Origin: Liolophura sinensis
Lineage: Eukaryota; Mollusca; Polyplacophora; Chitonida; Chitonidae
NCBI RefSeq assembly: GCF_032854445.1
Contig: NC_088296.1
Coordinates: forward strand, 27,172,667 to 27,236,666
Reading direction: 5' to 3'
DNA: 64,000 nt
The translations under genes and the position numbers were made by a program. Of this stretch, positions 34,605-46,722 are shown piece by piece; positions within the stretch are counted from its first letter, which is position 1; every line of letters begins with the position of its first letter. The notes below the pieces were generated by a model, which worked only from the letters and a program-made list of their open reading frames with translations, did not search any database and was not told the DNA's origin.

Positions 34605-34940
34605 TTGATGAGTTTGTACGTATGATGGATTTGTACGTTTGATGGGTTTGTACGTTTGATGAGTTTGTACGTTTGATGGGTTTGTACGTTTGATGGATTT
34701 GTACGTTTGATGGGTTTGTACGTTTGATGGATTTGTACGTTTGATGGGTTTGTACGTTTGATGGGTTTGTACGTTTGATGGATTTGTACGTTTAATGGGT
34801 TTGTACGTTTGATGGGTTTGTAGGTTTGATGGGTTTGTACGTTTGATGGATTTGTACGTTTGATGGATTTGTACGTTTGATGAGTTTGTACGTTTGATGG
34901 ATTTGTACGTTTGATGGGTTTGTACGTTTGATGGGTTTGT
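34605..34940 (+). repeat. 17-bp minisatellite, about 20 copies
   Basis: Unit GTTTGATGGGTTTGTAC with a GGGTTT/GGATTT/GAGTTT alternation. Very homogeneous and therefore probably polymorphic. Confidence 0.93.
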
Positions 34941-35187
34941 ACAAAGGAATACCCTGTACAGAAAACCTATTACCTCTAGTACTGTAAATTGCAGTTAACA
35001 ACACTGCATAGTTTTTGCCTAATTCTGCTTAAAGCCTCATGATAGGGAGCCTATAAGTTGCTATTTTTTAAACATTCGCCCAAATAGTTAAAATGAATGC
35101 AGTAAACTTATCAGCTCGGTCACCGGTTGTACTCCGTATGTTTGTTTTTTTTTTTACTTTTAGAATATATTATGTGTTTGCAGCGCT

Positions 35188-35841
35188 ATGGCGAACGTTC
35201 AAATCCGAAAGCTTCAAGAGAATGACGAAGGCGGAGCCCGGAAGTTTGTCTGTCAGGAGTTTTTCCGCTTGGATCCTTTGAGTCGAGCAGTGAATCTAGA
35301 TGCAGAAGTGGATGGAAACCTGTGGCTGAATGAAGCCTTCCCGTCATTCCTAAGCGATGGTGTCTCCATGGTAGCCATTGACACGAAAACAGGGGAAATA
35401 ATTGGTATCAGATTTGCCGCCATAGTCTACAAGGACAAACCAGATGTCATGCCGTTTTCCCTGGATGATCCAAAAACGAGAAGACTGGCAAGGCTTTTCG
35501 AAGGTCTAGGCAGCGTTCACGCCGGTGAAAATATCTTTGAGAAGTATGGCGTGGATAGATACGCGAGTTTTCGAGGGCTTGGGGTGGCGGAGAAGTACCA
35601 GAAGCAGGGGATTGCGTCTAGACTGGTTGATGGTACACTCAACCTAATTCAAGACAAAAACATCCGACTAGTCATTGCTGAGGCTTCCAGCCAGTTTTCT
35701 GGGCGAATTTTTGAAAAGTTTGGATTCAAAAAAGGCAAGCAAAATAACTACGACTCGATGGTCCTGGGTGGTTTACCTTTGGTCATGACAGAGGAACTTG
35801 AATACCACAAAGGAATTGCTCAGTATATAAAGACAATGTAA
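35188..35841 (+). CDS. GNAT-family N-acetyltransferase, copy 2 (intact, 217 aa)
   Basis: Transfers an acetyl group from acetyl-CoA to an amine; the substrate is unknown. Arylalkylamine/dopamine N-acetyltransferase-like enzymes are the closest type I can suggest, with low certainty. The whole coding sequence is one exon: TGTTTGCAG|CGCT then ATG, so an intron ends four bases before the start, as in copy 1. Residues 4-9 (VQIRKL) form strand 1. Residues 134-143 (AEKYQKQGIA) carry the Q-x-x-G-x-A acetyl-CoA loop, followed by a helix (SRLVDGTLNL). Residues 173-181 (RIFEKFGFK) are the motif B helix. The end is EYHKGIAQYIKTM. No signal peptide or membrane segment, so probably cytosolic. AATAAA follows at 35872. 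The upstream non-coding exon(s) were not located. Confidence 0.92.
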   Translation: MANVQIRKLQENDEGGARKFVCQEFFRLDPLSRAVNLDAEVDGNLWLNEAFPSFLSDGVSMVAIDTKTGEIIGIRFAAIVYKDKPDVMPFSLDDPKTRRLARLFEGLGSVHAGENIFEKYGVDRYASFRGLGVAEKYQKQGIASRLVDGTLNLIQDKNIRLVIAEASSQFSGRIFEKFGFKKGKQNNYDSMVLGGLPLVMTEELEYHKGIAQYIKTM

Positions 35842-36405
35842 AATTTCAAAGTTGAATGGATGGTCTTACAGAATAAACTGTAAGAAATCATTCCAAAACA
35901 TACACAGGGCACTGTCATTTCTTATGATTTCGGCATGGAATTTCAGTGAATGTGCCTGATGTTTTAGCAGTGGGTTGACAGTCAGGTAACACTGTGAATA
36001 TTTCGGTATTGTGCTTCATGTGTCCCACCTGGCGGTCAGATATTCGGCACGTTCTGTCAACTTGTCGGCATTGTGACTGGTGTCTTCGGCATGGCGTTTT
36101 AATGAGCTGAAATCATTAACGATGTTGGAATACTGCTGTGGAGAGATTTCTTCTGGAAGAAGGCTATGTGAGCTGACATTCCAATGCACAGGAGAGCAAT
36201 GTAGAGCTTAGGATCTTACGACTAAAGGCAATTTTGATCGCGAGTACTGATTTTGCAGACAACCGAATTTAGGTAAATGACTAAAAACATACATTCTGTG
36301 TGCAGTAATAGCGAACACGGAAGTACACCCATGATAAACTTCATCTAATTTATCTACTTCATTTTGTACATTGTATGCCTTTCTTGAAATACACTTATGG
36401 GTGTA
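35842..36405. other. GNAT copy 2 3' flank
   Basis: Begins with sequence homologous to the copy 1 flank (AGAATAAACTGTAAG, TCATTCCAAAAC). No further feature seen. Confidence 0.5.
35872..35877 (+). terminator. candidate polyadenylation signal of GNAT copy 2
   Basis: AATAAA 31 bases after the stop codon. The aligned position in copy 1 (30396-30401) reads AATAAG. Confidence 0.4.
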
Positions 36406-36407
36406 TT

Positions 36408-36525
36408 TGTGGGTTTCGCCGGGCCTGTGCCCTTATTCCTTCTACCATAATACAGGCCGCGGTCGTATAAGTAAAATATTGTTGAGTACTGAGTGAAAAA
36501 CAACGAAATAAAATAAATAAATAAA
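36408..36525 (+). mobile_element. family A SINE 3' fragment
   Basis: GTGGGTTTCGCCGGGCCTGT, ACCATAATACAGGCCGCGGT, CGTATAAGTAAAATATTGTT, GAGTACTGAGTGAAAAAC and an (AAAT)n tail. Confidence 0.82.
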
Positions 36526-36584
36526 CCTTTGGTTGTATAATTTTTAATGTGGATAATTATTCATTTTAGAAAATTATTCTACCG

Positions 36585-37225
36585 TATGTTTTCGTACAGG
36601 TTAACTGTATGTTTTCGTACAGGTTAACTGTATGTTTTCGTACAGGTTACCTGTATGTTTTCCTACAGGTTACCTGTATGTTTTTGTACAGGTTAACTGT
36701 ATGTTTTCGTACAGGTAAACTGTATGTTTTCGTACAGGTTAACTGTATGTTTTTGTACAGGTTAACTGTATGTTTTTGTACAGGTTAACTGTATGTTTTT
36801 GTACAAGTTAACTGTATGTTTTCGTACAGGTTAACTGTATGTTTTTGTACAGGTTACCTGTATGTTTTCTTGCAGGTTAACTGTATGTTTTTGTGCAGGT
36901 TAACTGTATGTTTTTGTGCAGGTTAACTGTATGTTTTTGTGCAGGTTAACTGTATGTTTTTGTACAGGTTAACTGTATGTTTTCGTACAGGTAAACTGTA
37001 TGTTTTCGTACAGGTTAACTGTATGTTTTTGTACAGGTTAACTGTATGTTTTTGTACAGGTTAACTGTATGTTTTCGTACAGGTTAACTGTACGTTTTTG
37101 TACAGGTTACCTGTATGTTTTCGTACAGGTTATCTGTATGTTTTTGTGCAGGTTAACTGTATGTTTTTGTACAGGTTAACTGTATGTTTTTGTGCAGGTT
37201 AACTGTATGTTTTTGTACAGGTTAA
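36585..37225 (+). repeat. 23-bp minisatellite array 1, about 28 copies
   Basis: Unit GGTTAACTGTATGTTTT(C/T)GTACA. Each unit holds the palindrome GTTAAC and the dyad CTGTA...TACAG around a TTTT loop. Variants include GTGCA for GTACA and GGTTACC for GGTTAAC. Confidence 0.95.
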
Positions 37226-37720
37226 CATGTTACAGAGTCTATACACTTCAGGAGAATCATAAATCATAAAAAATCGATACAAACCTAATTTTCAGTAGGC
37301 CTAACTTGCGCCTAATAACCAGGTTTTGTACCTTCAGAATATTAAACACTTACGCTTTCACGTAATTTTCCGCAACTTACCTCTAATAACCAACTTATGT
37401 AACTGCAGAATATAAAACACTTACTCTTTCACCTAATTTTTCTTCACTTGCCCCAATAACCAACTTATGTACCTTCAGAATATAGTACACTTACATTTTT
37501 TACGGAATTTTCCCTGACTTGCCTCTAATAACCAACTTATGTACCTTCAGAAAATGCAACACTTACGCTTTCACGTAATTTTCCCTAACTTACCCGCAGT
37601 AATCTTCAGAATATAAAACTCATCCAATATTTAGGCCTACCTTACGGCAATGGAGCCCTTAGGCAGTCATCAAAATGGTGAAAATGAAGAATAAGGTGGA
37701 CCTTATCATACTTCGGTTGT
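37225..37720 (+). repeat. array 3' flank, copy 1 (contains ~71-bp tandem units)
   Basis: Starts CATGTTACAGAGTCTATACA, then 4-5 tandem units of about 71 bp (CCTAATAACCAACTTATGTA, CCTTCAGAATATTAAACACT, TACGCTTTCACGTAATTTTC), ending with ATGGAGCCCTTAGGCAGTCA and CTTCGGTTGTGTC. The same assembly recurs at 39093-39513. Confidence 0.88.
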
Positions 37721-38429
37721 GTCATTTGACCTTGACACCATGCAGAGCTACAGACAAAGGGTGTGCAGTCGTGAAAATGCTTAAAAGTAGATGATATGCT
37801 TCTAAAATGATGTACTGAATACGCCGGAAAATTTGTGTGTACGCCTAGATTCTTGAAACATACAGCTTACTAGCAAGATTCAAGGCTGTCAGTATCGAAA
37901 GTGGACCCCACCGTGGTTTGTGTGTACAACGTTCTCCACAGCGTGTTGGTTTTCAGAAACTGCAGGCTACAAGCAAAAGCTCATGTACCACTACCCGCAG
38001 TCGTGGAGAATGTATACTGTGATATTTGTATTTGTGACATTCTCTAGTGTTTACCATGACAAAGATGTGGCAAGGCCTAAGAAATGGTAATTTGGGTTAA
38101 TATCCTGCAAGTTCCGCTACTGTATTGCACGAAATTTTCCAAACATCGCCCTCACGGATCGCCAGCTGAGTATGTTATATTAACGCATCTTGCACGGTCC
38201 ATTTTCCGAGGGATACATGTTTCCGTAATTTCTGAAGAGAGAAGTAAATGCAGTGAAATCCACGATCGCGAGAACATCTGATAACATATACACAGAAACG
38301 CTTCTGGTTTAAACTCTACACTGATAAGAATTAAATCACAAATAAAAAATTGTTCTCTTCTAATATAGGCTTACATCAAAACCGCACGAGGCTTTGGTCA
38401 GAAGACGCCAGTTGGCGTGTATAGGACAA
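37721..38429. other. single-copy spacer between the duplicated array blocks
   Basis: No array, SINE or exon recognised; the 65-codon frame at 38084 has no distinguishing content. Confidence 0.5.
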
Positions 38430-39092
38430 GGACTGTTTTTGTACAGGTTAACTGTATGTTTTCGTACAGGTTAACTGTATGTTTTTGTACAGGTTAACTG
38501 TATGTTTTTGTACAGGTTAACTGTATGTTTTTGTGCAGGTTAACTGTATGTTTTTGTACAGGTTAACTATGTTTTCGTACAGGTAAACTGTATGTTTTCG
38601 TACAGGTAAACTGTATGTTTTTGTACAGGATAACTGTATGTTTTCGTACAGGTAAACTGTATGTTTTCGTACAGGTTAACTGTATGTTTTTGTACAGGTT
38701 AACTGTATGTTTTTGTACAGGTTAACTGTATGTTTTTGTACAAGATAACTGTATGTTTTCGTACAGGTTAACTGTATGTTTTTGTACAGGTTACCTGTAT
38801 GTTTTCGTACAGGTTAACTGTATCTTTTTGTACAGGTAAACTGTATGTTTTCGTACAGGTTAACTGTATGTTTTCGTACAGGTTAACTGTATGTTTTTGT
38901 ACAGGTTAACTGTATGTTTTTGTACAGGTTAACTGTATGTTTCCGTACAGGTTAACTGTATGTTTTCGTACAAGTTAACTGTATGTTTTTGTACAGGTTA
39001 CCTGTATGTTTTCTTACAGGTTAACTGTATGTTTTTGTGCAGGTTAACTGTATGTTTTTGTACAGGTTAACTGTATGTTTTTGTACAGGTTA
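38430..39092 (+). repeat. 23-bp minisatellite array 2, about 29 copies
   Basis: Same unit as 36585-37225, including shared minor variants (GGTAAACTG, GTGCAGG). Duplicated together with its 3' flank. Confidence 0.95.
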
Positions 39093-39513
39093 ACATGTTA
39101 CAGAGTCTATACACTTCAGAAGAATCATAAATCATAAAAAATCGATACAAGCCTAATTTTCAGTAACTTGCGCCCAGTGACTAGCTTTTGTACCTTCAGA
39201 ATATTAAACACTTACGCTTTCATCGAATTTTTCGTCACTTGCCCCCAATAACCAACTTATGTACCTTCAGAATATTAAACACTTACGCTTTCACCTAATT
39301 TTTCGTCACTTGCCCCCAATAACCAACTTATGTACCTTCAGAAAATGCAACAATTACGCTTTCACGTAATTTTCCCTAACTTACCCGCAGTAATCTTCAG
39401 AATATAAAACTCTTCTAATATTTAGGCCTACCTTACGGCAATGGAGCCCTTAGGCAGTCATGAAAATGGTGAAAATGAAGAATAAGGTGGACCTTATCAT
39501 ACTTCGGTTGTGT
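39093..39513 (+). repeat. array 3' flank, copy 2
   Basis: Nearly identical to 37225-37720 but with about one fewer 71-bp unit. Homology stops after CTTCGGTTGTGTC, exactly where a family B SINE fragment begins. Confidence 0.88.
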
Positions 39514-39682
39514 CCAGCACGAGGCCTTATACTGTTACGGGTCAACAAGTCGTTGCACTACCCTTCACGCTAAACGCCAAGCGAGGAAGTTATAACTTCC
39601 TCTTTTAAGGTTGGACCTTGGATTGACCCTGTATCTACTGCTCCCGAGGCGGGCGCTCTACCAACTGTGCTATCGGGGCCAG
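39514..39682 (-). mobile_element. family B SINE, 5' half, reverse orientation
   Basis: Reverse complement of the GNAT-inserted element: head GATAGCACAGTTGGTAGAGC (with GCTCTACCAACTGTGC on plus), GAGGAAGTTATAACTTCCTC and CAACGACTTGTTGACCCGT. The 3' half is absent. Confidence 0.88.
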
Positions 39683-39689
39683 TCAGAAC

Positions 39690-42600
39690 GGTTAATGAAA
39701 TGACGACTTGGCTTCCTCTAGTCCGAGAACTGTCATACTATCGTAAGTCCTGACGACTGGGCTTGTTCTAGTCCAGAGAACTGTACCTAGAACTGTCATA
39801 CTAACGTACGGCTTGACGACTGGGCTTGTTCTAGTCCAGAGAACTGTACCTAAAACTGTCATACTAACGTACAACCTGACGGCTTGGCTTCATCTAGTCC
39901 GAGAATTGTACCTAGAACAGTCATACTAACGTGCTACCTAGCGGCTTGGCTTGTTCTAGTCCAGAGAACTATACCTAGAACTGTTATACTAACGTAAAAC
40001 CTGGCGGCTTGGCTTGTTCTAGTCCAGAGAACTCTACCTAAAACTGTCATACTAACGTACCGCCTGACGGCTTGGCTTGTTCTAGTCCAGAAAAGTGTAC
40101 CTAGAGCTGTCATACTAACGTACCGCCTGACGGGTTGGCTTGTTCTAGTCCGAGAACTCTACCTAGAACTGTCATACTAACGTACCGCCTGACGGGTTGG
40201 CTTGTTCTAGTCCGAGAACTCTACCTAGAACTGTCATACTAACGTACGGCCTGACGGCTTGGCTTGTTCTAGTCCAGAGAACTTTACCTGGAACTGTCAT
40301 ACTAATGTACAACCTGACGGCTTGGCTTGTTCTAGTCCAGAGAACTGTACCTTGAGCTGTCATACTAACATACAACCTGGCGGTTTGGCTTGTTCTAGTA
40401 CGGAGAACTGTACCTGGAGCTGTCATACTAACGTAAAACCTGGCGGTTTGGCTTGTTCTAGTCCAGAGAACTACACCTAGAACTGTTATACTAACATACG
40501 GCCTGACGGCTTGACTTGTTCTAGTCCGAAAACTGCACCTAGAACTGTCATATTAACGTATGGCCTGACGTCTTGGCTTGTTCTAGTCCAGAGAACTGTA
40601 CCTTGAGCTGTCATACTAACGTACAACCTGACGGCTTGGCTTGTTCTAGTAAAGAGAACTCTACCTAGAACTGTCATACTAACGTATGGCCTGACGGCTG
40701 GGCTTGTTCTAGTCCAGAGAACTCCACCTTGAGCTGTCATACTAACGTACAGCCTGACGGCTTGGCTTGTTCTAGTCCAGAGAACTGTACCTTGAGCTGT
40801 CATACTAACGTACGGCCTGACGGCTGGGCTTGTTCTAGTCCAGAGAACTCTACCTAGAGCTGTCATGCTAACGTACCGCCTGACGGCTGGTCTTACTCTA
40901 CTTCAGAAAACTGTGCCTAGAACTGTCATACTAACGTACTGCCTGACGGTTAGGCTTGTTCTAGTCCAGAGAACTCTACCTTGAGCTGTCATACTAGCGT
41001 ACGGCCTGACGGCTTGGCTTGTTCTAGTCCAGAGAACTCTACCTAGAACTGTCATACTAACGTACGGCCTGACAGCTGGGCTTGTTCTAGTCCAGAGAAT
41101 TCTACCTAGAACTGTCATACTAACGTACGGCCTGACGGCTGGGCTTGTTCCAGTCCAGAGAACTCTACCTAGAACTGTTATACTAACGTACGGCCTGACG
41201 GCAGGACTTGTTCTAGTCCAGAGAACTCTACCTAGAACTGTCATACTAACGTACGACCTGAGGGCTGGGCTTGTTCTAGTCCAGAGAACTCTACCTAGAA
41301 CTGTCATACTAATGTACGGCCTGGCGGCTGGGTTTGTTCTAGTCCAGAGAACTCTACCTAGAACTGTCTTACTAACGTACGGCCTGACGGCTGGGCTTGT
41401 TCTAGTCCAGAGAACTCTACCTAGAACTGTCATAATAACGTACGGCCTGACGGCTGGTCTTGTTCTAGTCCGAGAACTCTACCTAGAACTGTCATACTAA
41501 AGTATCATCTGACGGGTGGGCTTGTTCTAGTCCAGAGAACTCTACCTAGAACTGTCATACTAAAGTATCACCTGACGGCTGGGCTTGTTCTAGTCCAGAG
41601 AACTCTACCTAAAACTGTCATACTAACGTACCGCCTGACGGCTTGGCTTGTTCTAGTCCAGAGAAGTATACCTAGAACTGTCATACTAACGTACAACCTC
41701 ACGGCTTGGCTTCATCTAGTCCAGAGAATTGTACCTACAACTGTCATACTAACGTACGCCTGACGGCTGGGCTTGTTCTAGTCCGGAGACCTCTACCTAG
41801 AACTGTCATACTAACGTACGGCCTGGCGACTTGGCTTGTTCTAGTCCGAGAACTGTACCTAGAACTGTCATACTAACGTACGGCTTGACGACTGGGCTTG
41901 TTCTAGTCCAGAGAACTGTACCTAGAACTGTCATACTAACGTACAACCTGACGGCTTAGCTTGTTCTAGTCCGAGAACTCTACCTAGAACTGTCATACTA
42001 ACGTACAACCTGACGGCTGGGCTTGTTCTTGTCCAGAGAACTGTAACTAGAACTGTCATAGTAACGTACGATTTGACGGCTGGGCTTGTTCTAGTCCAGA
42101 GAACTCTAGCTAGAACTGTCATACTAACGTACGGCCTGACGGCTGGGCTTGTTCTAGTCCAGAGAACTCTAGCTAGAACTGTCATACTAACATACGGCCT
42201 GACGGCTTGGCTTGTTCTAGTCCAGAGAACTGTACCTTGAGCTGTCATACTAACGTAAAACCTGGCGGCTTGGCTTGTTCTAGTCCAGAGAACTGTACCT
42301 AGAACGGTCATACTGGCTAGTCCAAGAACTGCACCTAGAACTGTCATACTAACGTGCCACCTAGCGGCTTGGCTTCATCTAGTCCGAGAACTGTACCTAG
42401 AACTGTCATACTAACGTGCCACTTAGCGGCTTGGCTTGTTCTAGTCCGGAGAACTGTGCCTAGAACAGTCATACTAGCGTACAACCTGACGGCTGGGCTT
42501 GTTCTAGTCCAGAGAACTGTACCTAGAACTGTCATACTAGCGTACAACCTGACGGCTTGGCTTGTTCTAGTCCAGAGAACTCTACCTAAAACCGTCATAC

Positions 42601-44945
42601 TAACGTACAACCTCACGGCTTGGCTTCATCTAGTTCGAGAACTGTACCTAGAACTGTCATACTAGCGTACAGCCTGACCGCTGGTCTTGCTCTAGTCCAG
42701 AGAACTCTACCTAAAACTGTCATACTAACGTACAACCTGACGGCTTGGCTTCATCTAGTCCGAGAACTGTACCTAGAACTGTCATACTAACGTACGCCTG
42801 ACGGCTGGGCTTGTTCTAGTCCAGAGAACTCTACCTAGAACTGTCATACTAACGTACGGCCTGGCGACTTGGCTTGTTCTAGTCCGAGAACTCTACCTAG
42901 AACTGTCATACTAACGTACAACCTGACGGCTTAGCTTGTTCTAGTCCGAGAACTCTACCTAGAACTGTCATACTAACGTACAACCTGACGGCTGGGCTTG
43001 TTCTTGTCCAGAGAACTGTAACTAGAACTGTCATAGTAACGTACGATTTGACGGCTGGGCTTGTTCTAGTCCAGAGAACTCTAGCTAGAACTGTCATACT
43101 AACATACAACCTGACGGCTGGGCTTGTTCTTGTCCAGAGAACTGTAACTGGAACTGTCATAGTAACGTACGGCCTGACGGCTGGGCTTGTTCTAGTCCAG
43201 AGAACTCTAGCTAGAACTGTCATACTAACGTACGGCCTGACGGCTTGGCTTGTTCTAGTTCAGAGAACTGTACCTTGAGCTGTCATACTAACGTAAAACC
43301 TGGCGGCTTGGCTTGTTCTAGTCCAGAGAACTGTACCTAGAACGGTCATACTAACGTGCCACCTAGCGGCTTGGCTTCATCTAGTCCGAGAACTGTACCT
43401 AGAACTGTCATACTAACGTGCCACTTAGCGGCTTGGCTTGTTCTAGTCCGGAGAACTGTGCCTAGAACAGTCATACTAACGTACCGCCTGACGGCTGGGC
43501 TTGTTCTTGTCCAGAGAACTGTACCTAGAACTGTCATACTAGCGTACAACTTGACGGCTTGGCTTGTTCTAGTTCGAGAACTCTACCTAAAACCGTCATA
43601 CTAACGTACAACCTGACGGCTTAGCTTGTTCTAGTCCGAGAACTCTACCTAGAACTGTCATACTAACGTACAACCTGACGGCTGGGCTTGTTCTTGTCCA
43701 GAGAACTGTAACTAGAACTGTCATAGTAACGTACGATTTGACGGCTGGGCTTGTTCTAGTCCAGAGAACTCTAGCTAGAACTGTCATACTAACATACAAC
43801 CTGACGGCTGGGCTTGTTCTTGTCCAGAGAACTGTAACTAGAACTGTCATAGTAACGTACGGCCTAACGGCTGGGCTTGTTCTAGTCCAGAGAACTCTAG
43901 CTAGAACTGTCATACTAACGTACGGCCTGACGGCTTGGCTTGTTCTAGTCCAGAGAACTGTACCTTGAGCTGTCATACTAACGTAAAACCTGGCGGCTTG
44001 GCTTGTTCTAGTCCAGAGAACTGTACCTAGAACGGTCATACTAACGTGCCACCTAGCGGCTTGGCTTCATCTAGTCCGAGAACTGTACCTAGAACTGTCA
44101 TACTAACGTGCCACTTAGCGGCTTGGCTTGTTCTAGTCCGGAGAACTGTGCCTAGAACAGTCATACTAACGTACCGCCTGACGGCTGGGCTTGTTCTTGT
44201 CCAGAGAACTGTACCTAGAACTGTCATACTAGCGTACAACCTGACGGCTTGGCTTGTTCTAGTTCGAGAACTCTACCTAAAACCGTCATACTAACGTACA
44301 ACCTCACGGCTTGGCTTCATCTAGTCCGAGAACTCTACCTAGAACTGTCATACTAGCGTACAGCCTGACCGCTGGTCTTGCTCTAGTCCAGAGAACTCTA
44401 CCTAAAACTGTCATACTAACGTACAACCTGACGGCTTGGCTTCATCTAGTCCGAGAACTGTACCTAGAACTGTCATACTAACGTGCCACCTAGCGGCTTG
44501 GCTCTTTCTAGTCCGAGAACTCTACCTAGAACTGTCATTTTAGCGTACAACCTCACGGCTTGGCTTCATCTAGTCCGAGAACTGTACCTAAAACTGTCAT
44601 ACTAAAGTATCACCTGACGGCTGGGCTTGTTCTAGTCCGGAGAACTCTACCTAGAACCGTCACACTAAAGTATCACCTGATGGCTGGGCTTGTTCTAGTC
44701 CAGAGAACTCTACCTAGAACTGTCAAACTAACGTACAACCTGACGGCTGGGCTTGTTCTAGTCCAGAGAACTCTACCTACAACTGTCATACTAACGTACA
44801 ACCTGGCGGCTGGGTTTGTTCTAGTCCAGAGAACTCTATCTAGAACTGTCATACTAACGTACGGCCTGACGGCTTGGCTTGTTCTAGTCCGAGAACTGTG
44901 CCTAGAACTGTCATACTAACGTTCCGCCTGACGGCTTGTTCTAAG
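39690..44945 (+). repeat. 63-bp minisatellite, about 83 copies, with higher-order repeats
   Basis: Unit: TGACGGCTGGGCTTGTTCTA, GTCCAGAGAACTCTACCTAG, AACTGTCATACTAACGTACG, GCC. A one-base-shorter form (GTCCGAGAACT) is common. As 63 is a multiple of three, stop-free stretches arise on both strands (MTVLGTVLWTRTSPAV-type peptides); these are not genes. Two ~690-bp blocks, about 42.91-43.60 and 43.60-44.29 kb, are near-identical multi-unit repeats; a less exact relation at ~1.0 kb exists to the left. The longest array in the window. Confidence 0.95.
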
Positions 44946-45084
44946 CCTTGGTTGAACAAAATAACGCTCGACCCCCTCCTAACATTTTTGACCAGACGCT
45001 GGTCGCGCGGTGCTTTAGAACGCGTAGTCTTCGAACGAGTCAAAGGCCGGACGCTACGCTCTATGTATAGCCAACTGAGAATAA

Positions 45085-45200
45085 GGAATGCAAGAGATAA
45101 GACTGGAGGAGATCAGAATGCAAGAGATAAGAATGAAGGAGATTAGAATGCAAGAGATAAGAATGAAGCAGATTAGAAAGAATGAAGCAGATTAGAAGTT
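45085..45200 (+). repeat. ~31-bp repeat, about 4 copies
   Basis: Unit GAATGCAAGAGATAAGAATG, AAGGAGATTA. The last copy is truncated (AAGAATGAAGCAGATTAGAA). Confidence 0.85.
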
Positions 45201-46722
45201 GTTTTACGTAAATGGCATATTTATTGTCGTATTACTGCAGTTTTTGTGTAGAGGAACACGGGATATACAATAACATTTTATGGTGCGGTAACAAGGGCAC
45301 AGATGCCACATATGTGTACACTGAGTGGTTAGCTTGTAACGTCCGCACAGAAGCAAATCACTGAGAATTGTGGGTATATACTCTCCAATAAATACATACC
45401 ATACAAATAAGGGGTCAAAACGGGCTTGTGGGAAGGCTGTATTACACTACAAAATACATTACATCATGAAAATAAAAAAAGGACAGGAACTAAATCAGAT
45501 CTGTGTATATTTTTTATAGACATATACAAGGACAGTTAGAGGTGGTGAGCGTAATACAAAAAATATAGCCTGGATTACAAAAATAAAAAAAAAATGCGCC
45601 GATACTTTACAGTTCCAAACAGCTTAAAGGTTCTCAATGGCAAGCTCCTAGCACACAACTAGCACGTTTGTGACGAGCTTTTATCATTCTATCAGCACGC
45701 TTTTAGTCAGCGTTTAACACTTCATCTGCTGAGAAAGTGGAGATAGTGCTGTGGCCTGTGGGTATGGTGCCTAATGCTGTTAGCTCACCTCTGGAACACT
45801 TGCAGCAGACTGCTATCATTCCACCACCATTCCATATCCATTTCACCCAGATATTGCACATAGCGACCACCGTTCCACAAGCATTCCAAATCTCACTGCA
45901 GGCTGGCTAACGGTTGGTTGGTAGCTCGCTCATGGCTGGCTTGTGACTAATAAGGTGCTTGTTGAGAACCTTTAGGCAGGCTTGTAGTATAGGTCGACAG
46001 TGCTTGGCAAGATATGTTAAGGTCTTGGAACATTTACATACACGACTCGCCAGTTGAGTCCTAAGGGAGACAACTCGTGGAAATATAACTAACAGCCTTT
46101 ACCCGAACTTCTTAACCATATGTTGCCGAGGTGTCAAAAACAACAGAAAGTTTGCCTCATAAATAACCAAAAAACGGATAGAAAGAATAAAAGAGTTAAA
46201 ACGGCTATAAGAATATATCAAACGACAAAACTCAATGCGATACACTTTCGTGTACACAATCTGGCAGCGGAGCTGATCAAAGGGATCAACTGTGTTGAAC
46301 ATAAATCAGATCAAGAACTCAGTAAAATATACAGATCAAGGTTACAAGACAACATCTCCCTCAGATATGGTATATGAGACGGTTCCCATGGAAGCAGCCA
46401 TGTGATCATGAGGTGAATATATGACATCAGCTTTCCAAACGAACAACGCAGAACCAATACACAGGATTGGTTGATTTTTATCCAATCAGACACCATGAAA
46501 GAGTGTGCATGTACCCGCACTAGGGCATCCTGGGGAATTATTATGAAGGGAAAAACAATGAATTATGACAAAGCACCTGGAAGAAAGCTAAAAACAATTT
46601 GCATAATTTCTTGTTAAAAAATTGCATAAAAAATACAATGGAAAATGTGTACATCCAGAATTCCGAGACAATCAAACTGGCTACTAGAACACGGACATTT
46701 TACAACAATCATCGACTAATGT
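45201..46722. other. gene-free sequence downstream of coronin
   Basis: No exon supported. Contains one copy (46434-46490) of a ~55-base sequence repeated at 48394-48449. Could include distal 3' UTR of the coronin gene (minus-strand AATAAA near 45220), but no evidence links it. Confidence 0.4.

Noticed and set aside
36585-39092. CRISPR-like appearance of regular short repeats
   Set aside because: The 23-bp units are directly adjacent without unique spacers and the genome is eukaryotic: a minisatellite.
39692-44919. Many 60-176-codon frames with MTVLGTVLWTRTSPAV-type repeats
   Set aside because: Products of the 63-bp minisatellite; equally open on the opposite strand.
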